From Paenibacillus borealis (GTDB taxonomy: Bacteria; Bacillota; Bacilli; Paenibacillales; Paenibacillaceae): a stretch of 64,000 bases of DNA. The translations under genes and the position numbers were made by a program. Location: the NCBI RefSeq assembly GCF_000758665.1, contig NZ_CP009285.1, positions 372,001 through 436,000 on the forward strand. The letters are read 5' to 3'. The notes beneath the pieces were generated by a model. It was not told the origin of the DNA and made no database searches. It saw only the letters and a program-made list of their open reading frames with translations. Positions 34,202 through 43,627 of this stretch are shown here, one piece after another. Positions within the stretch are counted from its first letter, which is position 1, and each line of letters opens with the position of its first letter.

Positions 34202-34253
34202 GACCCGGCTGACTCCGGGGAATTAAATCTTTGAGGAAAGAAGGTTTTTGCCA

Positions 34254-34835
34254 GTGACGATCAGTCTTTCCAAAGGACAGCGGATCGATCTTACCAAGAC
34301 CAATCCGGGCCTGACGAAGGTAGTTGTAGGACTTGGCTGGGATACAAACAAGTATAGCGGCGGCAAGGATTTCGATCTGGATGCATCAGCATTTCTGCTG
34401 CATGAGGACGGCAAAGCCAAAGGCGAAGACGACTTTGTATTCTATAACAACCCAAGCGGCGGGACAGGCTCCGTAACCCATACAGGCGATAACCGTACAG
34501 GTGAAGGCGACGGGGACGATGAGCAGATTCTCGTAGACTTCAGCCTGGTGCCGGCGAATATTCAGCGCATTGGGATTACAGTGACAATCTACGATTATGA
34601 AACTCGTGTGCAGAACTTCGGACAAGTCTCCAACGCGTTTGTACGCGTTGTGGATGCCTCCAGTGACCGTGAGATTCTGCGGTTTGATCTGGGTGAGGAT
34701 TTCTCCACTGAGACTGCCGTTGTCTTCTGTGAATTCTACCGCCATGGCACGGATTGGAAATTCCAGGCGGTCGGCAGCGGCTTTGCCGGCGGGCTAAGCG
34801 CTTTATGTAAGAATTATGGACTGGATGCACAATAA
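34254..34835 (+). CDS. terE: TerD-family protein 3
   Basis: A 193-residue TerD paralogue (TerE-like). GTG at 34254 is preferred over TTG 34248 since the GAAAGAAGG site is then 9 nt away and the N-terminus aligns with that of TerD 2 (MTISLSKGQ against MAINLSKGQ). Calcium residues intact: [11 protein letters not shown] and [16 protein letters not shown] stem-loop with TTTTT just after it could reduce expression of the downstream genes. Confidence 0.94.
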   Translation: MTISLSKGQRIDLTKTNPGLTKVVVGLGWDTNKYSGGKDFDLDASAFLLHEDGKAKGEDDFVFYNNPSGGTGSVTHTGDNRTGEGDGDDEQILVDFSLVPANIQRIGITVTIYDYETRVQNFGQVSNAFVRVVDASSDREILRFDLGEDFSTETAVVFCEFYRHGTDWKFQAVGSGFAGGLSALCKNYGLDAQ

Positions 34836-34842
34836 AGCTTCA

Positions 34843-34874
34843 AAGGCGGGATCATCATCGATCCTGCCCTTTTT
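34843..34874 (+). terminator. Hairpin within the ter cluster
   Basis: GGCGGGATC and GATCCTGCC pair with one G-U around ATCATC, followed by CTTTTT. Located between the third terD and the TerA-like gene, so probably a partial terminator. Confidence 0.65.
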
Positions 34875-34928
34875 ATAGACAAAAGTGTATAAGTTGCACT
34901 CTTATCCATTTATAAAGGTGGCGTAAGA

Positions 34929-36248
34929 ATGAGTACTGAAGTAGTTAAAGGGCAGAAAGCAGACCTGACCAAAGGAAACCCGGGAATCCGCAATATTATT
35001 GTTGAGATCGGGTGGAAAGCTCCATCTTCCATGGATATTGATGCCTCTGCGTTCCTCCTCGGGGCACAAGGCAAAGTGAATAGCGACGACGATCTGATTT
35101 TTTATAATAATCCGTCTACGCCTTATATCAGATATAAGGATGTGCCGGGAGCAGTTTCGGGAGGACTTAAGCAGTTCGAGGTGGGACTGGATAAGATTCC
35201 TGCTGGTATCACGAAAATTGCCTGTACCCTTACCCTGTATGATGGCGAGAACCGCAAGCAAATGTTCGGACAGATGAGCGAGGCCCACTGCCGGATCCTG
35301 GATCAGGCGACGGGGGCGGAAATTCTGCGGTGTAACCTGGGAAATCATTTCTCTGTGGAAACGGCTGTTGTGGTAGGAGAATTATATAGATACGGCGAAG
35401 AATGGAAATTCAGTGCTATCGTAGCAGGCTTCTCCGGCGGACTCAAAGCGCTGTGCGGCAACTATGGCATAGAAGTGGAGGATGAGCCTGCTCCGCCTGC
35501 ACCTCAGCCTGTGAAGACGGCGGCACCGCCGGAGCCCACGAAGCTTCAAGTGCCGCCGCCGCGGGTGGAGCAAGCCAGACCAGCTATTGTGATTCCTCCT
35601 CCGCCTGCACCGAAGCAGACGGAAGCCCCTGCCCCGGCGCTGAATCTCAATCTGAAGAAGATTGAGCTGAAGAAGAAAGGCGATTCCATTAATCTGAAGA
35701 AGTCCGCCTCCGGTCTTGGGGAGCTCTTAATCAACCTGAACTGGAACCAGAAGCAGGGCGGAGGGCTGTTCAGCCGTAATAAGGGCGGCGTGGATCTGGA
35801 TCTTGCCTGCCTGTATGAACTGAAGAACGGCAGCAAGGGAGTTGTGCAGGCACTGGGCAATGCGTTCGGCAACCTGCAGCAGCCGCCTTACATCATGCTG
35901 GATGGGGATGACCGGACCGGCTCCGTAACATCCGGCGAGAATCTGCGTATAAACGGAAGTAAGGTTGCACAGATTGAAAGAATTTTAGTTTTTTCTTTTA
36001 TTTACAAGGGCGTTACCAATTGGTCCGAGGCAGATGGGGTGGTTACCCTGAAGCAGGATGGAGGACCGGATATTGTCGTTAATCTGGACGAGCATAACAA
36101 CCGTAAGGGCATGTGCGCCATCGCAATGATCCGGAATGTAGGCAACGAGACCTTCAGTATTGAACGCCTTGTGCAATATTTCAGCGGTCATAAGGAGATG
36201 GATGAGGCTTATGGCTGGGGGCTGCGCTGGGTAGCAGGCAGCAAATAA
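34929..36248 (+). CDS. terA: TerA-like protein with two TerD-type domains
   Basis: A 439-residue protein. N-terminal TerD domain (1-180) has KGQKADLTKGNPG and SMDIDASAFLL, but the acidic GDGDDE loop is replaced by YIRYKDVPGAVSGGL. A Pro/Ala-rich linker (about 185-240: PAPPAPQPVK, IPPPPAPKQ) leads to a second domain (about 245-439) with NLNWNQ, GVDLDLACLYEL, LDGDDRTGSVTSGENL and the TerA-like end DEAYGWGLRWVAGSK. So it is an adaptor with weakened calcium sites. ATG 34929 after AAAGGTGG. It lies between terD and terC, as in other Ter loci. Confidence 0.9.
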   Translation: MSTEVVKGQKADLTKGNPGIRNIIVEIGWKAPSSMDIDASAFLLGAQGKVNSDDDLIFYNNPSTPYIRYKDVPGAVSGGLKQFEVGLDKIPAGITKIACTLTLYDGENRKQMFGQMSEAHCRILDQATGAEILRCNLGNHFSVETAVVVGELYRYGEEWKFSAIVAGFSGGLKALCGNYGIEVEDEPAPPAPQPVKTAAPPEPTKLQVPPPRVEQARPAIVIPPPPAPKQTEAPAPALNLNLKKIELKKKGDSINLKKSASGLGELLINLNWNQKQGGGLFSRNKGGVDLDLACLYELKNGSKGVVQALGNAFGNLQQPPYIMLDGDDRTGSVTSGENLRINGSKVAQIERILVFSFIYKGVTNWSEADGVVTLKQDGGPDIVVNLDEHNNRKGMCAIAMIRNVGNETFSIERLVQYFSGHKEMDEAYGWGLRWVAGSK

Positions 36249-36275
36249 TTTTAATTTACCGGAGGCGCAGGTGGA

Positions 36276-37022
36276 ATGGACTGGTTCAGTGATTTTTTTA
36301 GGAGTATCAGTGAGAATTATGGGCATTTCTTCTCATGGAGTGATGTTGTAGGAACGCTCTCCGATCCTGTCAGCTGGGGGATCATCGGGAGCCTGATTCT
36401 GCTGGAGGGCCTGCTCTCCGCAGATAACGCGCTCGTGCTGGCGGTAATGGTTAAGCATTTGCCGAAGGAACAGCAGCGTAAGGCACTGTTTTACGGGATA
36501 CTCGGCGCTTATTTATTCAGATTCCTGGCGATTGGTCTGGGTACCTTCCTGATCAAATTCACGCTGGTTAAGGTTCTTGGTGCGCTCTACCTCTTCTATA
36601 TCGCTTACAAAGGCCTATTCAAAGGCGGCGGTGGAGAAGAAGGCGAGACGGAGAACAAGGGAACCTCTTTCTGGAAGACGGTGCTCCTGGTTGAACTAAT
36701 GGACATTGCCTTCAGTATTGACAGTGTGGTGGCTGCATTCGGCCTAAGCGACAAAGTTTGGGTACTGTTCCTGGGCGGTATTCTCGGCGTGCTCATGATG
36801 CGCGGAGTGGCACAGGTGTTCCTCAAGCTGATTGCTAAATACCCTGAACTCGAACAGACAGCATTCCTGCTTATTGCACTTATTGCGGGTAAAATGCTTG
36901 CGGGTGCGTTCGGATATGAAATGCCGCATGTATTGTTCTTCACCATTCTAATTGTAGTGTTTGTGGGTACCATTGTGTACAGCTCTAGTAAACGCAAAAA
37001 AGAGGCAAACCGCAAGGCTTAA
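36276..37022 (+). CDS. terC: TerC-family integral membrane protein
   Basis: A 248-residue membrane protein with about seven helices (e.g. WGIIGSLILLEGLLSADNAL, RFLAIGLGTFLIKFTLVKV, VFLKLIAKYPELEQTAFLLI). Acidic membrane residues of the family are present: EGLLSADNALVLAVM and the second-half copy ELMDIAFSIDSVVAAF. TerC/YceF-type proteins are implicated in metal (Mn2+) export and in anchoring the Ter complex. GGAGG before ATG 36276. Short basic tail SSKRKKEANRKA in the cytoplasm. Confidence 0.95.
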   Translation: MDWFSDFFRSISENYGHFFSWSDVVGTLSDPVSWGIIGSLILLEGLLSADNALVLAVMVKHLPKEQQRKALFYGILGAYLFRFLAIGLGTFLIKFTLVKVLGALYLFYIAYKGLFKGGGGEEGETENKGTSFWKTVLLVELMDIAFSIDSVVAAFGLSDKVWVLFLGGILGVLMMRGVAQVFLKLIAKYPELEQTAFLLIALIAGKMLAGAFGYEMPHVLFFTILIVVFVGTIVYSSSKRKKEANRKA

Positions 37023-37150
37023 TTCCCCTGATGGATAGAATTAGCATCATATTTGTAAAGGAAGCAGGGAGTTCACGGGAAGGGTGGACTCCGGCGTGCT
37101 TCCGGGTAATCGTTATATGTTATAGCATGGCCTTTGCTTGTATTTGAGAA

Positions 37151-37195
37151 AGCCGGATGCCGTCCCCGAGAGGACGGCATAGCCGGTTCTGCTTG
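37151..37195. repeat. GC-rich hairpin repeat (shared with 10110-10155)
   Basis: ATGCCGTCC (37157-37165) and GGACGGCAT (37172-37180) pair perfectly, flanked by CCGG/CCGG and then TTCTGCTTGT. It lies in the 231-nt gap between terC and the CitE-like gene. A weaker GGAAGCA/TGCTTCC dyad lies at about 37060-37107. No gene seen in this gap. Confidence 0.5.
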
Positions 37196-37253
37196 TCTCT
37201 ATATGGAGAGGCTATTCGTTTTGTGCTTGGCACAACATTAAGGGGGAAGGGCC

Positions 37254-38462
37254 TTGAGATATTTCGATTACCTTACGCAAGAACAGGAAACTTCATTATT
37301 TCATGTTCCGCCGGTTTCATTTGATCATACTACCAGCAAGGATTTACTGGCTTATGCCGTCGGAGCTGCCCTTTATATGCCTGCTACGAGGTCCAGTGTT
37401 GCCGAAGATATTATTAAGCTCAGAGCCTCGGGGCTCGTTACGGTAATTATAGATTTGGAGGATGCCATAGGGGATGGTGAGGTGGATTATGCTGAAGAAT
37501 CCGTTGTACGGCATCTCGCCTTCCTGTCCGCTTACGCCGAGAATGATCCGGAGCCCAGAGGCAGTCTGCCGCTGCTGTTCATCCGTGTACGCAATCCGGA
37601 GCAGCTGCGGGATCTGATTTTCCGGCTGGGATCTTTAATAACGATGCTGACCGGTTTTGTATTTCCTAAGTTTTCTGTCCTGAACGGTGTGGAGTTTTTT
37701 GAGGCCATTGCCGACTACAATAATACGCGCGCCTATTCAGCCCCTGTGCTGTACGGAATGCCGATTCTGGAGAATGCTCCGATCATCTACCGGGAGAGCC
37801 GGCTGGACAGCCTGCTTGCGATCCGTGATCTGCTGGGGCAATACCGCGAATATGTGCTTAATGTAAGAATTGGCGCGACGGATTTCTCCAGCCTGTTCGG
37901 ACTGCGGCGCAGTCCGGATATCAGCATTTATGATCTGACCCCGATCCGTGACTGCATGTCGGATATTATTAATATATTTGGCCGTGTAGAAGAAGGGTAT
38001 GTCATCTCAGGACCCGTGTGGGAATACTTCGCCAGCAAAGGACACCGGGTACTCCGCCCTCAGCTTCGCGAGACCCCTTTTGAAGATACCTATGGCAAGC
38101 ATGGACGGGAGATGCGTAACCAGTACATTTCCAGCTCGATGGACGGGCTGATCCGTGAAGTGATTTTGGACAAGGAAAACGGCATTGTGGGTAAAACCAT
38201 TATTCACCCCTCCCACCTTAGACCCGTGCAGGCGATGTATACAGTAATGCATGAAGAATATGTGGACGCCTTAAGTATTGTGGAGAGCAATGATGGCAGC
38301 CGCGGAGTGTTCAAGAGCGAATATTACAACAAGATGAATGAAATTAAGCCGCATTTGAACTGGGCTAGACGTATTTTACTACGATCTCAAATATACGGGG
38401 TGTTACATGAACAACAGCATTTTGTCGGATTACTACCCGAGAACGAATATACACACGTTTAA
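37254..38462 (+). CDS. CitE/HpcH-type lyase of the Ter biosynthetic module
   Basis: A 402-residue TIM-barrel protein of the HpcH/HpaI aldolase/citrate-lyase beta superfamily. TTG start 37254 behind AAGGGGG. The barrel's metal and CoA-ester features can be seen as YMPATRSSVAED near 40, VIIDLEDAIGDGE (acid ligand region), FIRVRNPEQL, GFVFPKFS, PILENAP, NVRIGATDFSSLFGLRR and GKTIIHPSHLRPVQ. Usual substrates are oxaloacetate/acyl-CoA type ketoacids; here the partners suggest a step in making a special metabolite. First gene of a five-gene, tightly overlapping unit. Confidence 0.9.
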   Translation: MRYFDYLTQEQETSLFHVPPVSFDHTTSKDLLAYAVGAALYMPATRSSVAEDIIKLRASGLVTVIIDLEDAIGDGEVDYAEESVVRHLAFLSAYAENDPEPRGSLPLLFIRVRNPEQLRDLIFRLGSLITMLTGFVFPKFSVLNGVEFFEAIADYNNTRAYSAPVLYGMPILENAPIIYRESRLDSLLAIRDLLGQYREYVLNVRIGATDFSSLFGLRRSPDISIYDLTPIRDCMSDIINIFGRVEEGYVISGPVWEYFASKGHRVLRPQLRETPFEDTYGKHGREMRNQYISSSMDGLIREVILDKENGIVGKTIIHPSHLRPVQAMYTVMHEEYVDALSIVESNDGSRGVFKSEYYNKMNEIKPHLNWARRILLRSQIYGVLHEQQHFVGLLPENEYTHV

Positions 38463-39831
38463 TATCGTCGAGAATCTGCAGGTTACGGTAACGGAAACCT
38501 CCAACCCCTTTCATATGCCCGTGGAATCCTTATTCTCCATGGCCGCCCGTATCAATAAGAAACGCTCTTTTCTATTCGTCAGCAAGGTACTTGGCAAACA
38601 CATTCCTGTAGGTCCTTATACACCTCTGCTTAGCGGAGCGGCACTTGCTCTGCTCTTGTACTTAGAGATGAGCGCTGATGGTGCTGACCGGAGCATTATG
38701 GACAAGCTGATGAGCCAGGCAGTTCATGGCCTGATTTATCCTGAATTCGCTGAAGAGGCCTATCATGATCTGCTTGATGCACGTCTGGTTCTGCCTCAGC
38801 CTGTCGTCTTCATCGGCTTCGCCGAAACCGCTACCGCCCTGGGCCACAGCATGTACAACATGTTTGCCGGCGGAGCGTCATATATTCATACGACCCGTGA
38901 GAATATTCCTGAACTGGAATCGGTGGTCACCTTCGAAGAGGAGCATTCCCATGCAGTGGATCATCTCTGTTATGCCCTGAATCCTAAGCTGTTGTCGGGA
39001 ACGGAGCCGATTGTGCTGGTGGATGATGAGATTACGACCGGCAATACGGCGATTAATACCATCCGCGATATCCAGTCCAAATTCCCGCGTCAGGAATATG
39101 TAGTGGCTTCGCTTCTCGATTGGCGGAGCGCCGCAAATATTCAGGCTTACCGTGATCTGGAGCAGGAGCTGGGCATCCGGATAACAGCCTTATCCTTGCT
39201 GCAGGGCAGTATTAAGGTGACAGGCACACCGCTGCTGAAGCCGCAGGCCGAAAGCGGCGAAGAGCCCGCAGCGTTGGCGGAGCTCGTTACCACATATGTG
39301 CGGGATGGATTAGAGCGGCTGCAGGTGACCTCTGCGGATGCGCTGGGTATTGTGAACCTCTCCCCCTATCTGAAATACAGCGGCCGCTTTGGTCTGGATT
39401 CAGCCGATAACCAGCGGATTGATGAAGGCGTCAGCCGGGTGGCCGGGCAGCTCCGGGACTTGCGGGAAGGCTCCCGCACTCTGGTGATGGGCGTAGGCGA
39501 ATTCATGTATCTGCCGATGCGGATTGCGGCGGAGATGGGGGAAGGCGTGTCTTATCAGTCCTCCACCCGCAGTCCGATCCATCCGGAGCGGCGTGAGGAT
39601 TACGGCGTGCACAGCGCAGCTGCATATCCGTCCGCTGGTGACACTGAGATCACGAATTTCATCTATAATGTGGATCCCGGCCAGTATGACGATATCTTCG
39701 TGCTGCTTGAGCGCGACGTGCCCCGGCAGCGGATTGAACCGATGACGGATATTTTGCAGAGGCTGGCCGCTAATAAGGTGCATCTTATTGTACTAACCTC
39801 TGAACCTGAAACTGGAGGCTCGCGGATATGA
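38407..39831 (+). CDS. Phosphoribosyltransferase with TRSP domain
   Basis: A 474-residue protein. The start at 38407 gives a 56-nt overlap with the CitE-like gene; I keep it because FNIVENLQVTVTETSNPF belongs to the family's N-terminus and GGGGTG precedes the ATG. Residues about 20-260 form a PRTase fold with the PRPP loop IVLVDDEITTGNTAIN. The C-terminal part (from about 300: LGVGEFMYLPMRIAAEMG, STRSPIHP) is the TRSP domain that accompanies it in Ter loci. Presumed to join a base-like group to PRPP. Overlaps the next gene by ATGA. Confidence 0.88.
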   Translation: MNNSILSDYYPRTNIHTFNIVENLQVTVTETSNPFHMPVESLFSMAARINKKRSFLFVSKVLGKHIPVGPYTPLLSGAALALLLYLEMSADGADRSIMDKLMSQAVHGLIYPEFAEEAYHDLLDARLVLPQPVVFIGFAETATALGHSMYNMFAGGASYIHTTRENIPELESVVTFEEEHSHAVDHLCYALNPKLLSGTEPIVLVDDEITTGNTAINTIRDIQSKFPRQEYVVASLLDWRSAANIQAYRDLEQELGIRITALSLLQGSIKVTGTPLLKPQAESGEEPAALAELVTTYVRDGLERLQVTSADALGIVNLSPYLKYSGRFGLDSADNQRIDEGVSRVAGQLRDLREGSRTLVMGVGEFMYLPMRIAAEMGEGVSYQSSTRSPIHPERREDYGVHSAAAYPSAGDTEITNFIYNVDPGQYDDIFVLLERDVPRQRIEPMTDILQRLAANKVHLIVLTSEPETGGSRI

Positions 39832-40982
39832 AGGGAATCGAATTCGAAGAGATTATGAACAGAAGAATATCCCCTCCGGTTCCACTGGGCAGCTACCCTG
39901 CTTCCGATGTTACTTTTCTGCTTAAGGATCTCAGTAATGTATCCCTGGAGCGGGGGACAGCCGAACGGGAGGAAGCGATCCAGTCCGGTGTGCACTATTC
40001 AGAGATGCTTCCTGTAGAATACCAGCCGACGGAGCAGTATATCGAATTGTTCCATGAGACGCTGCGGCATACCGCGAGGAAGGTGGCGCTTGCTGTAGCT
40101 GTTGTATCCGAGATGATTGTGGCTCAGCGGGGAACGGCGAATACGGTGCTGGTCTCACTGGCCAGAGCAGGTACCCCGATAGGCGTGCTGATCAAACGGT
40201 ATATTCTGGAGCGCTATGCAGCGGATCTGCCGCATTACAGCATCTCTATCATCCGCGGCAAAGGTATCGATGAGAACGCTGTGCTATATATGCTGCAGCA
40301 GCACGGAAGTGATGCGGATCTACAGTTTATTGACGGCTGGACCGGCAAGGGAGCTATCCGCCAGGTGCTGATCGAGGCCTGCGAGGGCATGTATAATAAA
40401 TATGGGATTAGGCTGAATGATGATCTGGCGGTGCTTGCCGATCCCGGATACTGTTCGGGAACCTTCGGCACGAGAGAAGATTATCTGATTCCAAGCGCTT
40501 GTCTGAACTCTACCGTATCCGGTCTGATGAGCCGCACAGTGCTGCGGGATGATCTGATCGGACCGGAGGAGTTCCATGGTGCCAAATTCTATAAGGAATG
40601 GCTGGATAGTGATTTGTCTAATGTGTTCGTGGAAGCTGTGACCCCTTATTTCCGTGAGGTAGCTGCGGAGGGGCTGAAGCTTGCTGAAGAGATGCAGGCG
40701 GATCCTCCGGAGATTACCTGGCAGGGGCTGGCGGATATCCGCAGTATTCAGGAGACCTTTGGTATTGATAATATCAATCTGGTGAAGCCGGGGGTTGGAG
40801 AGACGACCCGTGTGCTGCTGCGCAGAGTCCCCTGGAAAATCCTCGTCGATTCTATGGACAATCCCAACCTGCGGCATATTCTGCTGCTGGCCGCTGACCG
40901 CGGTGTGCCTGTAGAAGTGTTCCCGGGACTGACGTATTCCTGCTGCGGAATCATTAAGCCGCTGAAAGGGGAGAGTGAATGA
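39828..40982 (+). CDS. StiP-family (PRTase_1) protein
   Basis: A 384-residue protein of the family annotated 'cysteine protease StiP' or PRTase_1. ATG 39828 overlaps the preceding stop (ATGA), with GGAGG before it. Key segments: LLKDLSNVSLERGTAERE, VEYQPTEQYIELF, VLVSLARAGTPIGVLIKR, SISIIRGKGID, FIDGWTGKGAI (a PRTase-like phosphate loop) and DPGYCSGTFGTREDYLIPSACL. The GWTGKG loop and the partners favour a nucleotide- or PRPP-related enzyme over a protease. Proven function unknown to me. Confidence 0.87.
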   Translation: MKGIEFEEIMNRRISPPVPLGSYPASDVTFLLKDLSNVSLERGTAEREEAIQSGVHYSEMLPVEYQPTEQYIELFHETLRHTARKVALAVAVVSEMIVAQRGTANTVLVSLARAGTPIGVLIKRYILERYAADLPHYSISIIRGKGIDENAVLYMLQQHGSDADLQFIDGWTGKGAIRQVLIEACEGMYNKYGIRLNDDLAVLADPGYCSGTFGTREDYLIPSACLNSTVSGLMSRTVLRDDLIGPEEFHGAKFYKEWLDSDLSNVFVEAVTPYFREVAAEGLKLAEEMQADPPEITWQGLADIRSIQETFGIDNINLVKPGVGETTRVLLRRVPWKILVDSMDNPNLRHILLLAADRGVPVEVFPGLTYSCCGIIKPLKGESE

Positions 40983-41812
40983 TCTACGCCAGCGATCTGG
41001 ACCGTACGCTAATCTACTCCCTTAACGCTATCGGAGTTCCCGGGGATGCCCCTGGTCTGGTACCGGCTGAAGTGATTGACGGCAGGACGGTTTCGTATAT
41101 TTCGCAGCAGGCTCTGGATATGCTGAAAGAGCTTGCGGCGAAAATTATCTTCATGCCGGTGACTACCCGCACGGTAGCACAATACCGGCGGATTAACCTG
41201 TTCCAGGAGACTGTTATTCCGGATTATGCCATTACCAGCAACGGAGGCAATATTCTCGTGAACGGTGTAGTGGACCAGGAATGGCGGGCGGCTGTGGGAC
41301 GGCTGGTGGAACGCGGTTCTGCTTCTGCCGAGGAAGCCGGAAGTATAGTCCGCTCTGTAGTACGGGCAGAATGGATTATCAGCGAGCGTTATTGTGACGA
41401 GCTGTTCTATACATTCGTTGTGCACCGTGATTCTCTGCCGCTGGATGAGATTACCCGCATGGCTTCGCGGCTGGATGGCCTGGGCTGGAAGGTATCGCTG
41501 CAGGGGCGCAAGCTCTACATTGTGCCGGAGGCTGTGAACAAAAGCGACGCTATCCTTCATGTCCGCCGCACCGTTCATTCGGAGCCTATGGTCGCTTCGG
41601 GTGATTCCCTGCTCGACAAAAGCCTGCTTGCCGCGGCTGATTACGCCATTGCCCCCTGCCACGGAGAAATATTTGCCGAGCAGCAGGCGGGTCTAGTAAA
41701 CTTAGAGTATCCTTTTACGAAGCAATCGGGTGTATTTGCCGGGGATGAGATTATGCAATATGTTCAAACGATATATAATAATTTGACAGCATTGGGAGTT
41801 GGGCCACAATGA
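40979..41812 (+). CDS. HAD phosphatase of the Ter module
   Basis: A 277-residue HAD hydrolase, coupled by ATGA overlaps on both sides. Motif I ASDLDRTLIYS (nucleophile in DLDRT), motif II VTTRTVAQYRR, and a motif III/IV region KSDAILHVRRTV ... VASGDSLLDKSLL, with a cap between. Probably removes phosphate from the product of the phosphoribosyltransferase steps (inference from order). Not closely similar to the Cof-type HAD at 10171. Confidence 0.88.
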   Translation: MIYASDLDRTLIYSLNAIGVPGDAPGLVPAEVIDGRTVSYISQQALDMLKELAAKIIFMPVTTRTVAQYRRINLFQETVIPDYAITSNGGNILVNGVVDQEWRAAVGRLVERGSASAEEAGSIVRSVVRAEWIISERYCDELFYTFVVHRDSLPLDEITRMASRLDGLGWKVSLQGRKLYIVPEAVNKSDAILHVRRTVHSEPMVASGDSLLDKSLLAAADYAIAPCHGEIFAEQQAGLVNLEYPFTKQSGVFAGDEIMQYVQTIYNNLTALGVGPQ

Positions 41813-42864
41813 AAAAGGTAAATATTTATTTCAATCGCTGGTTTTCCGTGGCTTTTCATTACATGAATCTCATCCGGAACAATGAAGACGGCATCCCGGT
41901 TCAAATATTCGCCACCCACCCGGATATCCGCCATATGTCGCTGCAAGGTGCTGATGTTGCGGGAACCGAGCCGGCGCTGGAAGGCATTGAATACGTAGAG
42001 TTCTGCGTTGATTTCTGCCGCCGCAATGAGATCGATATTTTCATTCCCCGGCTGCATATGCTCGACATCGCCCTGCATGCTTCCTTATTCGATGCCATCG
42101 GCACGAAGGTGCTGGTCTGCCGCGATCTGGATCTAATGGAGATGATCATGGATAAAGGCAAGTTCTATGAGAGTGTGAAGGCTACCGGAATCATGACGAT
42201 TCCCGATTATCATGTCGTAAGTAATGCAGCGCAGTTCAAGGAAGCATATGAGGATCTCCTATCCAAGGGACATAAGGTCTGCTTCAAGCCTACCGAAACA
42301 GAAGGCGGTCTCGGATTCCGGATTATCGATAATGACCGCAGCCCGCTGGAAGAGCTGTTTGGACATGTAACACCGCTGATTTCCTTTGATGAAGCTTACC
42401 GTATTCTTTCCGGAGCGGAAAGTTTCCCTAATCTTATGGTTATGGAGCTCCTGGAGGGATATGAATATAGTATTGATTGTCTGGCCGATGAGAAGGGCAA
42501 TTTGCTTGCTGCTGTCCCGCGCCGTAAGGCAGGCGGACGGCTGCGGCTGATGGAGCATATTCCGGAGCTCGAAGAGGTTGCCCGCAGGGTGGCCGAGACC
42601 TACCGGATTCCTTTCAATTTCAATGTCCAGATGAAATACAGCGGCGAGGTACCCAAGCTGCTTGAGATTAACCCGCGGATGTCGGGAGGCTTACATATCT
42701 CCTGCCTGTCCGGGATTAACTTCCCTTATCTGGCGGTCAAAAGCGCTCTCGGCGGCGAAGTTCAGCCTGCAGAGTTCGCGCACAATGTCTTGGCCAGCCA
42801 TGTAGAACAGCCGCTGATCATGAAAATAAACGGAGAATCCGTGGTTACGGATGCCGTGAATTGA
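41809..42864 (+). CDS. ATP-grasp ligase of the Ter module
   Basis: A 351-residue ATP-grasp enzyme. Coupled to the HAD gene by ATGA. Visible parts: an N-terminal Rossmann-like domain (KKVNIYFNRWFSVAFHYM), the ATP-binding lysine strand KVCFKPTETEGGLGF, MVMELLEGYEYSIDCLADE, and the Mg-binding end NVQMKYSGEVPKLLEINPRMSGG. The superfamily joins a carboxylate to an amine or thiol through an acyl phosphate. In the Ter module it would attach the acid made by the CitE-like enzyme to the nucleoside-like part (inference). Confidence 0.9.
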   Translation: MKKVNIYFNRWFSVAFHYMNLIRNNEDGIPVQIFATHPDIRHMSLQGADVAGTEPALEGIEYVEFCVDFCRRNEIDIFIPRLHMLDIALHASLFDAIGTKVLVCRDLDLMEMIMDKGKFYESVKATGIMTIPDYHVVSNAAQFKEAYEDLLSKGHKVCFKPTETEGGLGFRIIDNDRSPLEELFGHVTPLISFDEAYRILSGAESFPNLMVMELLEGYEYSIDCLADEKGNLLAAVPRRKAGGRLRLMEHIPELEEVARRVAETYRIPFNFNVQMKYSGEVPKLLEINPRMSGGLHISCLSGINFPYLAVKSALGGEVQPAEFAHNVLASHVEQPLIMKINGESVVTDAVN

Positions 42865-42900
42865 GTGTGGAGCGTTCACGCTCATAAGAGGTGAGAAGGA

Positions 42901-43614
42901 ATGCAAGCTAAATTCAAAGTACTGGCATACGCCGGAGCCGGCTATGTCGTGGCAGTATTGACCAGCGGGTTCCTGCCCGAGCTGATCTCGCTGCTGCTTC
43001 CGGTTGCCGGAGCCGCCCTTGCGGTACCGGGCTTCAGGCGCACAAGAGTGAATCTCCCGGTGGAGGTTATTCCCGCCGGGCAAGAGCCGGCGGCGGCCCC
43101 TCCGGCCATTCAGTCTTCAGCTGGCAATGCCGCAGCCGCAGGACAACTGCCGGCAGCGGGACAGGCTCCTCCGGTCAGAGCGGGGGCCGAGACCAGAGGA
43201 GAGATTACAATCGGAGCGGAATTTGCTCCGGTAGTGGAGTATCTTAGCATTCTGGAGGATATGATTATATCTGAAGGACAGAAGGATACGCTGGACAATG
43301 AGATCGTCGAGAAGTCACTGGCACTGTTCGCCAGGCTGCAGCGTGTGATTCCTCTGCTGCAGGAGCTCGGCAACGGCGAGATTAACCATACCGTCCGCAG
43401 ACTGGTGCTGAAGGATCTCAACGGTGTGATTAATCCGTTCCTGAGGCTGGGCGGCGAAGCCAAGACGAGAAACCGGAGAATGCTGCTGAACGGTCTGCGC
43501 GATGTCGATACCAAGATTTCTGATATTGCGTCTACGATCGAACATAAAGACCTGATGGAACTTCAGACCAAGGCGGAACTGATTCATCAGCGTTACAGCA
43601 GTTCCGAACTATAG
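42901..43614 (+). CDS. XpaC-like partner of TelA
   Basis: A 237-residue protein. Two short N-terminal membrane helices (VLAYAGAGYVVAVLTSGFLP, LISLLLPVAGAALAV), an Ala/Pro/Gly-rich linker (about 60-100), then a helical domain (EYLSILEDMIISEGQKDTLD to TKAELIHQRYSSSEL). The gene stands immediately before telA, the position of xpaC before yaaN in Bacillus, and the helical domain fits XpaC-type proteins. The match is weak by eye, so the name is positional as much as sequence-based. Confidence 0.6.
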   Translation: MQAKFKVLAYAGAGYVVAVLTSGFLPELISLLLPVAGAALAVPGFRRTRVNLPVEVIPAGQEPAAAPPAIQSSAGNAAAAGQLPAAGQAPPVRAGAETRGEITIGAEFAPVVEYLSILEDMIISEGQKDTLDNEIVEKSLALFARLQRVIPLLQELGNGEINHTVRRLVLKDLNGVINPFLRLGGEAKTRNRRMLLNGLRDVDTKISDIASTIEHKDLMELQTKAELIHQRYSSSEL

Positions 43615-43627
43615 GAGGAGGAAAACC

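Noticed and set aside
39828..40982. Treating the StiP-family gene as a protease
   Set aside because: The visible loops are PRTase-like (GWTGKG) and the operon is metabolic; no papain-type Cys-His arrangement could be recognised.
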